This document shows positions 1-5,721 of a stretch of 6,704 bases of DNA, in pieces; position 1 is the first letter of the stretch, and each line of letters opens with the position of its first letter. Both the position numbers and the translations under genes were made by a program. Origin of the DNA: Paracoccaceae bacterium (GTDB lineage Bacteria; Pseudomonadota; Alphaproteobacteria; Rhodobacterales; Rhodobacteraceae); contig JAHRVZ010000253.1 in assembly GCA_019090405.1 (NCBI GenBank), positions 1 through 6,704 of the forward strand, in the 5' to 3' direction. The notes under the pieces are model-generated. The model did no database searches. It was not told the origin of the DNA and saw only the letters and a list, made by a program, of their open reading frames with translations.

Positions 1-199
1 CCGCCATCAGCGCGGGCATGCTGTCTTCCATCATGGTGCAGAACAATCCGTCCACATCACCAAGACCAAGCCCGGCATCGGCCAATGCGGCCAGCGATGC
101 CTCGGCCATGATTTCATAGGCGGTTTTGCCGTTCGCCTCTCCGAAACCGGCATGACCTAACCCGACAATCGCGGTTTTTCCGCGCAATTCATTTACCAT
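1..199 (-). CDS. Thiolase-like protein (acetyl-CoA acetyltransferase / SCP-x type), N-terminal part only
   Basis: Only the first 66 codons are in the window; the gene runs off the left edge. The visible protein starts MVNELRGKTAIVGLGHAGFG and continues with a helix (AYEIMAEASLAALADAG) and a DVDGLF motif. This is the usual opening of the thiolase-like proteins annotated as acetyl-CoA acetyltransferase or lipid-transfer protein: the KxAIVGxG strand, then the AAxxALxDAGL helix, then DVDGL. Family members cleave or form C-C bonds on acyl-CoA thioesters; some paired with DUF35 proteins are retro-aldolases in side-chain degradation. The active-site Cys/His region is outside the window, so thiolase, aldolase and non-catalytic forms cannot be told apart. 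The ATG at 199 follows a strong GGAGG at 8 nt and lies 3 nt after the stop of the OB-fold gene, so the two are almost certainly one operon and probably one complex. Confidence 0.82.
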   Translation of the reverse strand, partial: MVNELRGKTAIVGLGHAGFGEANGKTAYEIMAEASLAALADAGLGLGDVDGLFCTMMEDSMPALMA

Positions 200-202
200 G
201 TT

Positions 203-577
203 CTAACCCTCCACCGGTTTGCACAATACAGCAGGTGTCTGGTCGATCTCACCTACGAACAGTTCCACTGGCATGCCGATTTTCACATGGTCAGGCGCGA
301 TGCCTTCGACCCTGCTCATCATTTGGGGGCCCTCGGCCAGTTGCACCATGCAGACATTGTAATCGCCTCCACGTTCGGCTTTGCGACGTACGGTCGTGGT
401 GGTGTGGACCTCACCCCGCCCTGAAACCTGTTGCCAGTCCAGTTCCGTAGAGTGACAATGTGGGCAGACTGTCCTTGGGAAAAATACGGATTGCTTGCAC
501 GACTGGCATTTCTGCAATTTTATCTCGCCCTGCTTTAAGCATTCTCGAAATGTTGCATCTGGTCCCATTTGAGTCAC
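203..577 (-). CDS. Zn-ribbon domain-containing OB-fold protein (DUF35 family)
   Basis: A small acyl-CoA-binding-type partner protein. Seen: a rubredoxin-like zinc ribbon, C-x2-C-x10-C-x2-C (KCQSCK ... VCPHC), preceded by the family's FRECLKQGEIKLQKC helix and followed by an OB-fold with the GRGEVHTTTTVRR strand. The organisation is typical of DUF35 proteins, which are usually ~130 residues and encoded next to thiolases, with which several form complexes. The start is uncertain. The frame is open to a GTG at 607, but that codon has no Shine-Dalgarno. The GTG at 577 has GGGAAAGG ending 7 nt upstream and gives a normal family length (124 aa), so it is preferred. The ATG at 568 (121 aa) lacks a ribosome site. 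The gene is the first of the minus-strand pair and its stop is 3 nt from the thiolase-like start. By inference it supports thiolase or aldolase chemistry on a CoA thioester; the substrate is unknown. Confidence 0.88.
   Translation of the reverse strand: MTQMGPDATFRECLKQGEIKLQKCQSCKQSVFFPRTVCPHCHSTELDWQQVSGRGEVHTTTTVRRKAERGGDYNVCMVQLAEGPQMMSRVEGIAPDHVKIGMPVELFVGEIDQTPAVLCKPVEG
208..212 (-). promoter_or_regulatory. Ribosome binding site of the thiolase-like gene
   Basis: GGAGG on the minus strand, 8 nt before the ATG at 199. It sits inside the last codons of the upstream OB-fold gene, which fits coupled translation of the pair and fixes the start of the thiolase-like protein. Confidence 0.7.
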
Positions 578-584
578 GGCCACA

Positions 585-592
585 CCTTTCCC
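585..592 (-). promoter_or_regulatory. Probable ribosome binding site deciding the OB-fold gene start
   Basis: GGGAAAGG on the minus strand, 7 nt before the GTG at 577. Neither the farther upstream GTG at 607 nor the ATG at 568 has a comparable purine-rich site at a good distance, so this site favours the 577 start. Confidence 0.45.
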
Positions 593-628
593 TGTTCTGA
601 TCGCCACACGCGAAGGGCGATTCCAATA

Positions 629-657
629 TTGACTGATATTCTAACGATCGTTAGAAA
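629..657 (+). promoter_or_regulatory. Predicted sigma70-type promoter for the CoA-transferase unit
   Basis: TTGACT (629-634; 5 of 6 to the -35 consensus), a 17-nt spacer, then TAGAAA (652-657; 4 of 6 to the -10 consensus). It points toward the CoA-transferase and overlaps almost completely with the divergent minus-strand promoter, so the two polymerase sites should exclude each other. The palindrome at 639-656 fills the spacer and enters the -10 box. The next upstream possibility was not searched numerically. Confidence 0.48.
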
Positions 658-665
658 AAGGGCAA
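638..665 (-). promoter_or_regulatory. Predicted sigma70-type promoter for the OB-fold/thiolase operon
   Basis: Reading the minus strand, TTGCCC (660-665; 4 of 6 to the -35 consensus), a 16-nt spacer, then TAGAAT (638-643; 5 of 6 to the -10 consensus). A transcript would begin near 631, about 50 nt before the preferred GTG start at 577. The 18-bp palindrome covers the -10 box and most of the spacer, the classic position for a repressor operator. Predicted from the sequence only. Confidence 0.5.
639..656. promoter_or_regulatory. 18-bp perfect palindrome, probable TetR-type operator
   Basis: TTCTAACGATCGTTAGAA is identical to its own reverse complement over all 18 bases. Its size and symmetry are those of operators bound by TetR-family dimers, which commonly control acyl-CoA catabolic genes. 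It lies in the spacers of two overlapping divergent promoters, so one bound dimer could silence both the OB-fold/thiolase operon and the CoA-transferase unit. A likely ligand would be an acyl-CoA made or used by these enzymes (inference). The regulator gene is not in the window, and no second copy of the palindrome was noticed here. Confidence 0.68.
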
Positions 666-683
666 GCCAGTAAAGCCATCTTC

Positions 684-1004
684 TTGAGCGAGGCACAAAT
701 ACGATATGACGCAGCCATCGACATCACATTTTCAAAGCACAGCCCTGCTGTGATGATGAATACACGCGACCGGGCAGGGATCATGTATGGTTCGGTCAAT
801 GACGTTGCGTCGCTGCCAAAGCAACTGCAACCTGACAGGGTTGCGGTCGATAGGCCATCAGGTCACGCTAGACTGCCCGCGCTGCCAATCTGGCGTGCGG
901 GTGAGACCCTGATGCCTGGCTCTTCACCGGTGTTTGGAGCACACACAAAAGCTGTGATCAGAGAAATCAGCGGCACTGAAAAGAAAGAAAACCACCATGA
1001 CTAA
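684..1004 (+). pseudogene. C-terminal remnant of a second family III (CaiB/BaiF) CoA-transferase
   Basis: An open frame of 106 codons with only a TTG start and no ribosome site. From about residue 10 onward it reads like the C-terminus of a family III CoA-transferase: RDRAGIMYGSVNDVASLP (the AGIxYGxVNDVxxL stretch), then DRVAVDRPSGHARLPALPI, then SPVFGAHTKAVIREI (the family's P.LGxHTxxVLxEL ending). The N-terminal Rossmann-like part and the catalytic Asp are missing, so it cannot be an active enzyme. The truncation begins about 30 nt downstream of the promoter/operator. Its TAA (1002-1004) overlaps the ATG of the intact CoA-transferase, the arrangement of a coupled two-gene unit, which suggests that a full-length partner gene once stood here and lost its 5' part by deletion. 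It could still be transcribed as a leader. Family assignment rests on motif reading, not on an alignment. Confidence 0.62.
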
Positions 1005-2193
1005 GGGTACCCAATCTGGTCCGCTTGCGGGGATCAAAGTTATTGATATGACAGCGGTGGTGTTCGGGCCGCTTGCGACACAGATGATGGGTGATCTGGG
1101 GGCCGACGTGATCAAGGTTGAACCCCCCGAAGGCGACATGTTGCGCAAGGTGCCACCAATGAAAAACCCGGACATGGGGGCGGCATATCTGAACGTCAAT
1201 CGTAACAAACGCAGCGTCCGGCTGGATCTCAAGACCGCAGAGGGCATCAAATCGCTTTTTGATCTGCTGAGCGACGCCGATGTCTTTGTCTCATCTGTCC
1301 GTCCGGCGGCGCTGAAACGGCTTGGCCTTGCGCCTGAGCAACTGGTGGCAAGCAATCCAAAGCTGATCACCGTGGCGCTGGTTGGTTTCGGCTCGGACGG
1401 ACCCTATGCCGACAAGCCTGCCTTTGATGACAGTGTGCAGTCGATTTCGGGCATGGCCGGGCTGTCGATGATGGTCGATCCCGATAGCCCTCCGTCCTAT
1501 GCGCCAACGATCATTGCTGACAAACTCGGCGGTGTGACGGCAGCGAATGCCATCAACGCCGCCCTGTTTCACCGCGAACGTACCGGCGAGGCGCAACACA
1601 TAGAAGTGCCGATGTTTGAAACCCTCGCGGCATTTCTTTTGGTCGAACATATGGCGGCTGCAACCTTTGAGGAAAAGCCAAAAAGTTTTGGCTACAAACG
1701 GATGTTGGTGCCACATCGCCGCCCGGTACAGACAGCGGACGGATTTATCACCATCCTGCCCTATTCGAATGCCCAATGGGCACGGTTCTTCACCGCGGTA
1801 GGTCGTGATGACATGCTTGACCACCCTTGGGTTACGGACATGGACGAACGCAGCCAAAACATCGGGGCGGTTTACGATATGGTGGCGCAGATGGCTCCGG
1901 AACGTACTACTGCCGAATGGCTTGCCCTGACGCAAGAAATTGATGTTCCGGCGATGCCTGTGAACCGCCTGTCGGATTTGCCGAACGATCCGCATCTCGC
2001 AGCAACCGGTTTCTTTCAACAACTCGAACATCCAAGCGAAGGCAAGATATGGACGACACGCTCGTCGGTTAAATTTTCAAGAACACCAGCAAGTACCGAT
2101 CAAAGGATGGCGCCATTGCTCGGAGAGCAAAGCGAAGAAATCCTGAGCGCTGTTTCTGCTGCGCCAGCACAGGCCCGCGATTCAAAAAAATAA
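997..2193 (+). CDS. CaiB/BaiF family III CoA-transferase
   Basis: A cytosolic enzyme that moves CoA from one acyl-CoA to a free carboxylic acid. At 398 aa it has full family length. Seen: the N-terminal PLAGIKVIDMTAVVFGPLAT strand-turn and LGADVIKVEPPEGD, the NRNKRSVRLDLKT segment (the family's NxxKRSxxLDLK CoA-site signature), the conserved GFGSDGPYADKPAFDDSVQSISG block with the predicted catalytic Asp144 (the one that forms the aspartyl-CoA anhydride, in the position of YD..vQAxSG), and a C-terminal APLLGEQSEEIL close to the usual LGEHTEEVL. The ATG at 997 gives the normal N-terminus; the ribosome site is weak (AAGAAAG about 10 nt upstream), which fits coupling to the overlapping upstream remnant. 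Substrate cannot be read from sequence. Neighbouring thiolase/DUF35 genes and a shared operator place it in degradation of a CoA-activated acid. Two-subunit family III enzymes exist (for example BbsEF, SmtAB), so it may have lost a partner. Confidence 0.92.
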   Translation: MTKGTQSGPLAGIKVIDMTAVVFGPLATQMMGDLGADVIKVEPPEGDMLRKVPPMKNPDMGAAYLNVNRNKRSVRLDLKTAEGIKSLFDLLSDADVFVSSVRPAALKRLGLAPEQLVASNPKLITVALVGFGSDGPYADKPAFDDSVQSISGMAGLSMMVDPDSPPSYAPTIIADKLGGVTAANAINAALFHRERTGEAQHIEVPMFETLAAFLLVEHMAAATFEEKPKSFGYKRMLVPHRRPVQTADGFITILPYSNAQWARFFTAVGRDDMLDHPWVTDMDERSQNIGAVYDMVAQMAPERTTAEWLALTQEIDVPAMPVNRLSDLPNDPHLAATGFFQQLEHPSEGKIWTTRSSVKFSRTPASTDQRMAPLLGEQSEEILSAVSAAPAQARDSKK

Positions 2194-2297
2194 GATGTGA
2201 TCGCGTTGCTTCGTCATCTGTCAGTGTATTGAAAACGCATAAGAAACAGGACTTTGAGCGGCACAAAAACGCAACCGATCCACAAATCTGACAGCAC
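2194..2297. other. Convergent intergenic gap without a clear terminator
   Basis: 104 nt between the ends of the plus-strand CoA-transferase and the minus-strand histidine kinase. I found only a weak short stem (GGCAC/GTGCT) at the kinase stop codon, with no adjacent T run, and no strong GC-rich hairpin for either direction. Termination here may be Rho-dependent. Confidence 0.4.
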
Positions 2298-4322
2298 CTA
2301 CTGTGCCGGTTCGGGTTCTGAAGTTCCGACGGCTTCTAGCGCAATGCTAAAGGACGTTCCGGTTTGTGGATTGGACTCGACCCAAATTCGTCCTCCGCTA
2401 CGGCTGATCAGTTTTTGGGTGATAGAGAGTCCAAGACCCGTGCCTTCTGCCTTTTTGGTTGTAAAGAACGGATCAAACACGCGTTCGACAACATCAGCGG
2501 GCATGCCGACACCTGTATCCGAAACAATGATCAGAACGCCAGGATGACCATCTGTATCCTGATCCAGCGTCTTGATAGTCAGAGTGCCACCCGACGGCAT
2601 AGCCTGAATAGAGTTTACGATCAGATTGACCAGGATTTGCTGCAGTTCGGTGCGATTGATTGCGACCAGCCCTTCGCAATCCAGTGCCAGTTCAAGATGG
2701 ATTGCGGCCTTGTTCAAAAGGTGCTGGACCAACGGCAAGGTATCGTTCACGACATCGTTTGGAGAATGGGTTGAAAACGATCCGGCAAATTCTTCTGGCC
2801 GGGCGAATTGCAAAAGCTTGTTGACCAGCGAGTTGATGCGGTGGACTTGTTCATAGATCAATGAAAACTCGGTTTTCAATGGTTCTGCCGTGGTTCCCAA
2901 TCCTTCGTAGATCACATCGACATTGCCTTGGATTACTGCGACAGGATTGTTGATCTCATGGGCGACACTGGCGGTGATTTCGCCAATAGCTGCCAGTTTT
3001 TCCGACACCACCAGTTGTTTGGTGGTCATTTCCAGTTGTTGGTTGGCTTCCTGCAGGTCATGGGTGCGTGCCTTGACCCGGTTTTCCAGTTCGTCTGCCC
3101 ATTCGCGCAGGCGCTGGTCACGTTCCTGTACCTGAGCAAGGACTGTGTCCAGATGTCCCGACACGCGGGACACTTCGTTGTTGTTATCGGGCTGGCCAGT
3201 CCGCGCCGACAGGTCTCCGGCTTCGACTTTGGAAATTGTGTCCACGATATCTTTCAGCGGTTTAAAAACACCGCGTGCAAGGCGCAGAAACATCGGGACG
3301 GACAACAGCAACAATGTCACAAACCCGCCAACAATCAGCCAGAGGGTACGGGCCTTGGCCGCTTGGTAGGGGCTGTCCAGAAAGCCGACGTAAAGCATGC
3401 CGACACGGTTGCCAAAGCTGTCGGACAGCGGTTCATAGGCCGAGATATACCAGTCATTCACCACAAAAGCCCGGTCAAGCCAGGTGCGCCCGTCATCAAG
3501 AACCGCGGCGCGAACCACGACGGAAACCCTTGTGCCAAGCGCGCGGACGTTTTCAAACAGACGTACATTGGTCGAAATGCGCACATCTTCCAGAAACAGC
3601 GTTGTGGTCCCTCGGCTGCCTTCGGTCAGACTGGCTTTGGGGTAGACCAAGCTGTTGATGGTATCAATGAAATCAAGGTTCTGATTTAGCAAAACGCCAG
3701 CCACCAGAACGCCGCCTCCGGCCAAGGCGGGGGCGGCGCTGTGTACGACCATACCGCGGGTTTCGCGTGTGCGGGTGGTCGGCAATGCGGCCTTGGTCGG
3801 GACCAGCGGCAATTCGGCCTGTTTTGAAAGCAGCGGTGAAATTTCGGCCAATTGACGGTTGCTGAAAATATCAATCTCAGTGCCGCCGACCCCGCCTAGT
3901 GCGCTTTGCACGACGGGCCAATGGGCAGGGTCGCCCGGCGCGACAACACTGGGTGCCGACACAATGGGGCCAAGAGGCGGAATATAGTATAGAAAATCAA
4001 AGCCGTAATTCAGGCGTTGGGTTTCCAGCAATTCAGGCATGTTGCCGCCTTCGGTTGCCCGCAAAAAGGCCGCCGATGCACCAAGCGCCTGAACATCTTC
4101 GAATGACCGTTCTTTCAGTCCTTCCAGATATTGATGTGCAATCGTCAGCTCGCCATTCACTTTGGCGATCAACAGGTTATCAAACCGGGCCGACCAGTTA
4201 TAAACAATGATGCCGCCAAACAATGGCATGACCAGCAGCATTGGTAACAGTGCAATCATTAACAGCCGGGTGCGGACTGATTTATGCCAAGGTATGACCG
4301 GCGTTGTGCTGATGTCAGCCAT
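2298..4322 (-). CDS. Sensor histidine kinase with periplasmic Cache-type sensor and HAMP (NtrB/DctB class)
   Basis: An inner-membrane sensor kinase of 674 aa. Order seen: membrane segment ~19-41, a ~280-residue periplasmic region ending in GNRVGMLYVGFLDSPYQ (typical end of Cache-type sensors), membrane segment ~327-347, HAMP ~349-403, coiled coil ~395-440, then the HisKA box VAHEINNP with phospho-acceptor His455. The ATPase domain has the N box (QQILVNLIVNSIQ, Asn566/Asn570), G1 SDTGVGMP (602-606), F box VFDPFFTTK and G2 GTGLGLSI (627-632), so it should be active. The start is the ATG at 4322, not the in-frame ATG at 4367: 4322 overlaps the regulator's TGA as ATGGCTGA, implying coupled translation, and the extra 15 residues would only add regulator-overlapping sequence. 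It is the last gene of the minus-strand run fdh gamma - regulator - kinase. By inference it phosphorylates the neighbouring regulator. The signal is unknown; Cache domains commonly bind small organic acids or amino acids. Confidence 0.93.
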   Translation of the reverse strand: MADISTTPVIPWHKSVRTRLLMIALLPMLLVMPLFGGIIVYNWSARFDNLLIAKVNGELTIAHQYLEGLKERSFEDVQALGASAAFLRATEGGNMPELLETQRLNYGFDFLYYIPPLGPIVSAPSVVAPGDPAHWPVVQSALGGVGGTEIDIFSNRQLAEISPLLSKQAELPLVPTKAALPTTRTRETRGMVVHSAAPALAGGGVLVAGVLLNQNLDFIDTINSLVYPKASLTEGSRGTTTLFLEDVRISTNVRLFENVRALGTRVSVVVRAAVLDDGRTWLDRAFVVNDWYISAYEPLSDSFGNRVGMLYVGFLDSPYQAAKARTLWLIVGGFVTLLLLSVPMFLRLARGVFKPLKDIVDTISKVEAGDLSARTGQPDNNNEVSRVSGHLDTVLAQVQERDQRLREWADELENRVKARTHDLQEANQQLEMTTKQLVVSEKLAAIGEITASVAHEINNPVAVIQGNVDVIYEGLGTTAEPLKTEFSLIYEQVHRINSLVNKLLQFARPEEFAGSFSTHSPNDVVNDTLPLVQHLLNKAAIHLELALDCEGLVAINRTELQQILVNLIVNSIQAMPSGGTLTIKTLDQDTDGHPGVLIIVSDTGVGMPADVVERVFDPFFTTKKAEGTGLGLSITQKLISRSGGRIWVESNPQTGTSFSIALEAVGTSEPEPAQ

Positions 4323-5697
4323 CCCACATCGCGCATTTGCGGTCGATGGTTTTGCGTGAAACTCCAAGGCGGCGCGCGGCTTCGGCCCGGTTACCGTTGC
4401 TTTCTTTCAAGACGTTCAGAATATGTCGGCGTTCAACGGCCGCCAGCGAATCCGTCGCCAGTTCGTCACTGTCCTCTTCGTCCACGAACTCTGGCGGGAA
4501 TTCCCCAATAATCAGAGAGCGTTCGATCAGGTTGCGCAATTCGCGCACATTGCCCGGCCAGTCATAGCTGGAAAGCTTTAGCAGCACACCTTCGGTAAGG
4601 GGCAACGGCGGAACGCCCAGATCGCTTGATATGCGCTGCATGAACATGTTGCTAAGTTCCAGCAGATCGCCTTTGCGTTCGATCAGGCGCGGCATCTGGA
4701 TGTTTATTACATTGATCCGGTGATACAGGTCCGTTCGGAAACGCCCTTCGGCCACAGCCTTTTCAAGATCGCCATTGGTGGCGAACATGAACCGCAGATT
4801 CAGGGGCACTTCGCGCAATGATCCGATGGGACGGATGCGCATTTCTTCGATGACACGCAAAAGCATGCCCTGCACCGTAAGCGGCAGATCAACGATTTCA
4901 TCCAGAAACAGCGTGCCGCCGCGGGCGTTGAACAGCAAACCGTCCTGCTGATTGCTGCCGGTTTTCGGGTCTTGTCCGATGTGGCCGAACAATTCATTGG
5001 CGATGGCTTCGGGTGAAATGGCGGCGCAGTTCACCGGTACAAACGGGCGTTCGGAACGATCAGACATGCTGTGCAAGGCGCGGGCGACGACTTCTTTGCC
5101 GGTGCCGCTGGCGCCAGTCAGCAGGACCGATGTTGGCAAAGGGGCAATGCGTTCAAGCGTTGTGCGGATGGATTGAATTTCATCGGACCGCCCCAAAAGC
5201 CGCCCGTGCGCACCAAACTTTTCGGCCGCCAATTCGCGTTTCAGCAGATAGTTTTCCCGCTGCAATTCCTGACGATCAAAACAGCGCGCCACTGCATTCA
5301 GGATCTGGTTGGACCGAAACGGTTTCAGCACGAAATCGGCAACTCCAGCGCGCAAGGCGGTAATGGCAGTTTCAAGATCGGCAAATGCGGTGATCAATAT
5401 GGCATCGGCAAAAAACCCCAGTTTGCGTTGTTCCATTAACCATTCCAGCCCGGTCTTGCGCGGCATGATATTATCCAGAATGACAATATCAAAATGGTTC
5501 TGGTCAAGCAGTTCTGATGCCTCTTCAACGCTGCCAGCACATTCCACCCGCAAACAGTGTGGCCCCAGGATTTTGGTCAAAAAGTTCCGTATTCCCGCTT
5601 CGTCATCGACAATCAGGACAGAAGACAGCTTTAGGCCGACAAAAAAGTCGGCACCGGCCTCTGGCGTTTGCTGTGTCATTTCTGGCTTGACGGGCAT
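4315..5697 (-). CDS. NtrC-family response regulator (REC-AAA+-Fis HTH) lacking the GAFTGA motif
   Basis: A cytosolic DNA-binding regulator of 460 aa. REC domain ~25-140: acidic pair Asp31/Asp32, phospho-acceptor Asp75 (VILDNIMP), Thr103 and Lys125 (VLKPF). AAA+ domain ~168-395: Walker A GASGTGKE (195-202), Walker B TLFLDEI (Asp266/Glu267), arginine-finger region GRFRTDLYHRINV, sensor II WPGNVRELRNLIERS. C-terminal Fis-type HTH ~425-460: NGNRAEAARRLGVSRKTIDRK. The sigma54-contacting loop GAFTGA, expected after ELFGH, is replaced at identical length by QDPKTG (242-247), losing the key Phe and Thr. ATP binding and oligomerisation look intact, but sigma54 activation is unlikely; related GAFTGA-less members (Rhodobacter NtrC, HupR) act with sigma70. 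Start ATG 5697 has AGGA 10 nt upstream. It lies 24 nt after the formate dehydrogenase gamma gene and overlaps the kinase gene by 8 nt. Its targets may include this fdh operon (inference). Confidence 0.94.
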   Translation of the reverse strand: MPVKPEMTQQTPEAGADFFVGLKLSSVLIVDDEAGIRNFLTKILGPHCLRVECAGSVEEASELLDQNHFDIVILDNIMPRKTGLEWLMEQRKLGFFADAILITAFADLETAITALRAGVADFVLKPFRSNQILNAVARCFDRQELQRENYLLKRELAAEKFGAHGRLLGRSDEIQSIRTTLERIAPLPTSVLLTGASGTGKEVVARALHSMSDRSERPFVPVNCAAISPEAIANELFGHIGQDPKTGSNQQDGLLFNARGGTLFLDEIVDLPLTVQGMLLRVIEEMRIRPIGSLREVPLNLRFMFATNGDLEKAVAEGRFRTDLYHRINVINIQMPRLIERKGDLLELSNMFMQRISSDLGVPPLPLTEGVLLKLSSYDWPGNVRELRNLIERSLIIGEFPPEFVDEEDSDELATDSLAAVERRHILNVLKESNGNRAEAARRLGVSRKTIDRKCAMWDG

Positions 5698-5707
5698 TAT
5701 CGGTCGA

Positions 5708-5711
5708 TCCT
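5708..5711 (-). promoter_or_regulatory. Probable ribosome binding site of the response regulator
   Basis: AGGA on the minus strand, 10 nt before the ATG at 5697, within the 24-nt gap behind the formate dehydrogenase gamma stop. The spacing is slightly long. The in-frame ATG six codons later has no better site. No promoter or terminator fits in this gap, so the regulator is most likely read through from the fdh genes. Confidence 0.4.
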
Positions 5712-5721
5712 GGCTAGTGGC

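Noticed and set aside
639..656. The palindrome as a KstR (steroid regulator) site
   Set aside because: The AAC and GTT half-sites are separated by four bases here, whereas the KstR motif as I recall it has two, so a specific KstR assignment is not supported.
600..1000. Possible sigma54 (-24/-12) promoter or an NtrC-type enhancer in the long non-coding stretch
   Set aside because: No TGGC-N8-TTGC-like pair with correct spacing was found. The region is explained by the sigma70-like promoters, the palindrome and the CoA-transferase remnant.
924..1370. Minus-strand frame of 148 codons over the start of the CoA-transferase
   Set aside because: Its Ser/Arg-rich translation has no family features and it is antisense to both the CoA-transferase and the remnant.
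1291..2031. Minus-strand frame of 246 codons opposite the CoA-transferase
   Set aside because: It is rich in Arg, His and Cys with no domain, and lies entirely inside a well-supported gene on the other strand.
2199..2280. Near-inverted repeat GATCGCGTTGC / GCAACCGATC in the convergent gap
   Set aside because: The arms are about 60 nt apart and differ by a missing base and a mismatch; this is likely chance and not a terminator.
2285..2310. Short stem GGCAC/GTGCT at the end of the kinase gene as a terminator
   Set aside because: Only about five pairs including a wobble, and no T run directly after it.
2928..3689. Long plus-strand frame of 253 codons opposite the histidine kinase
   Set aside because: It is antisense to a clearly conserved kinase. 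Its translation has no recognisable domain, and such mirror frames are common in GC-rich genes.
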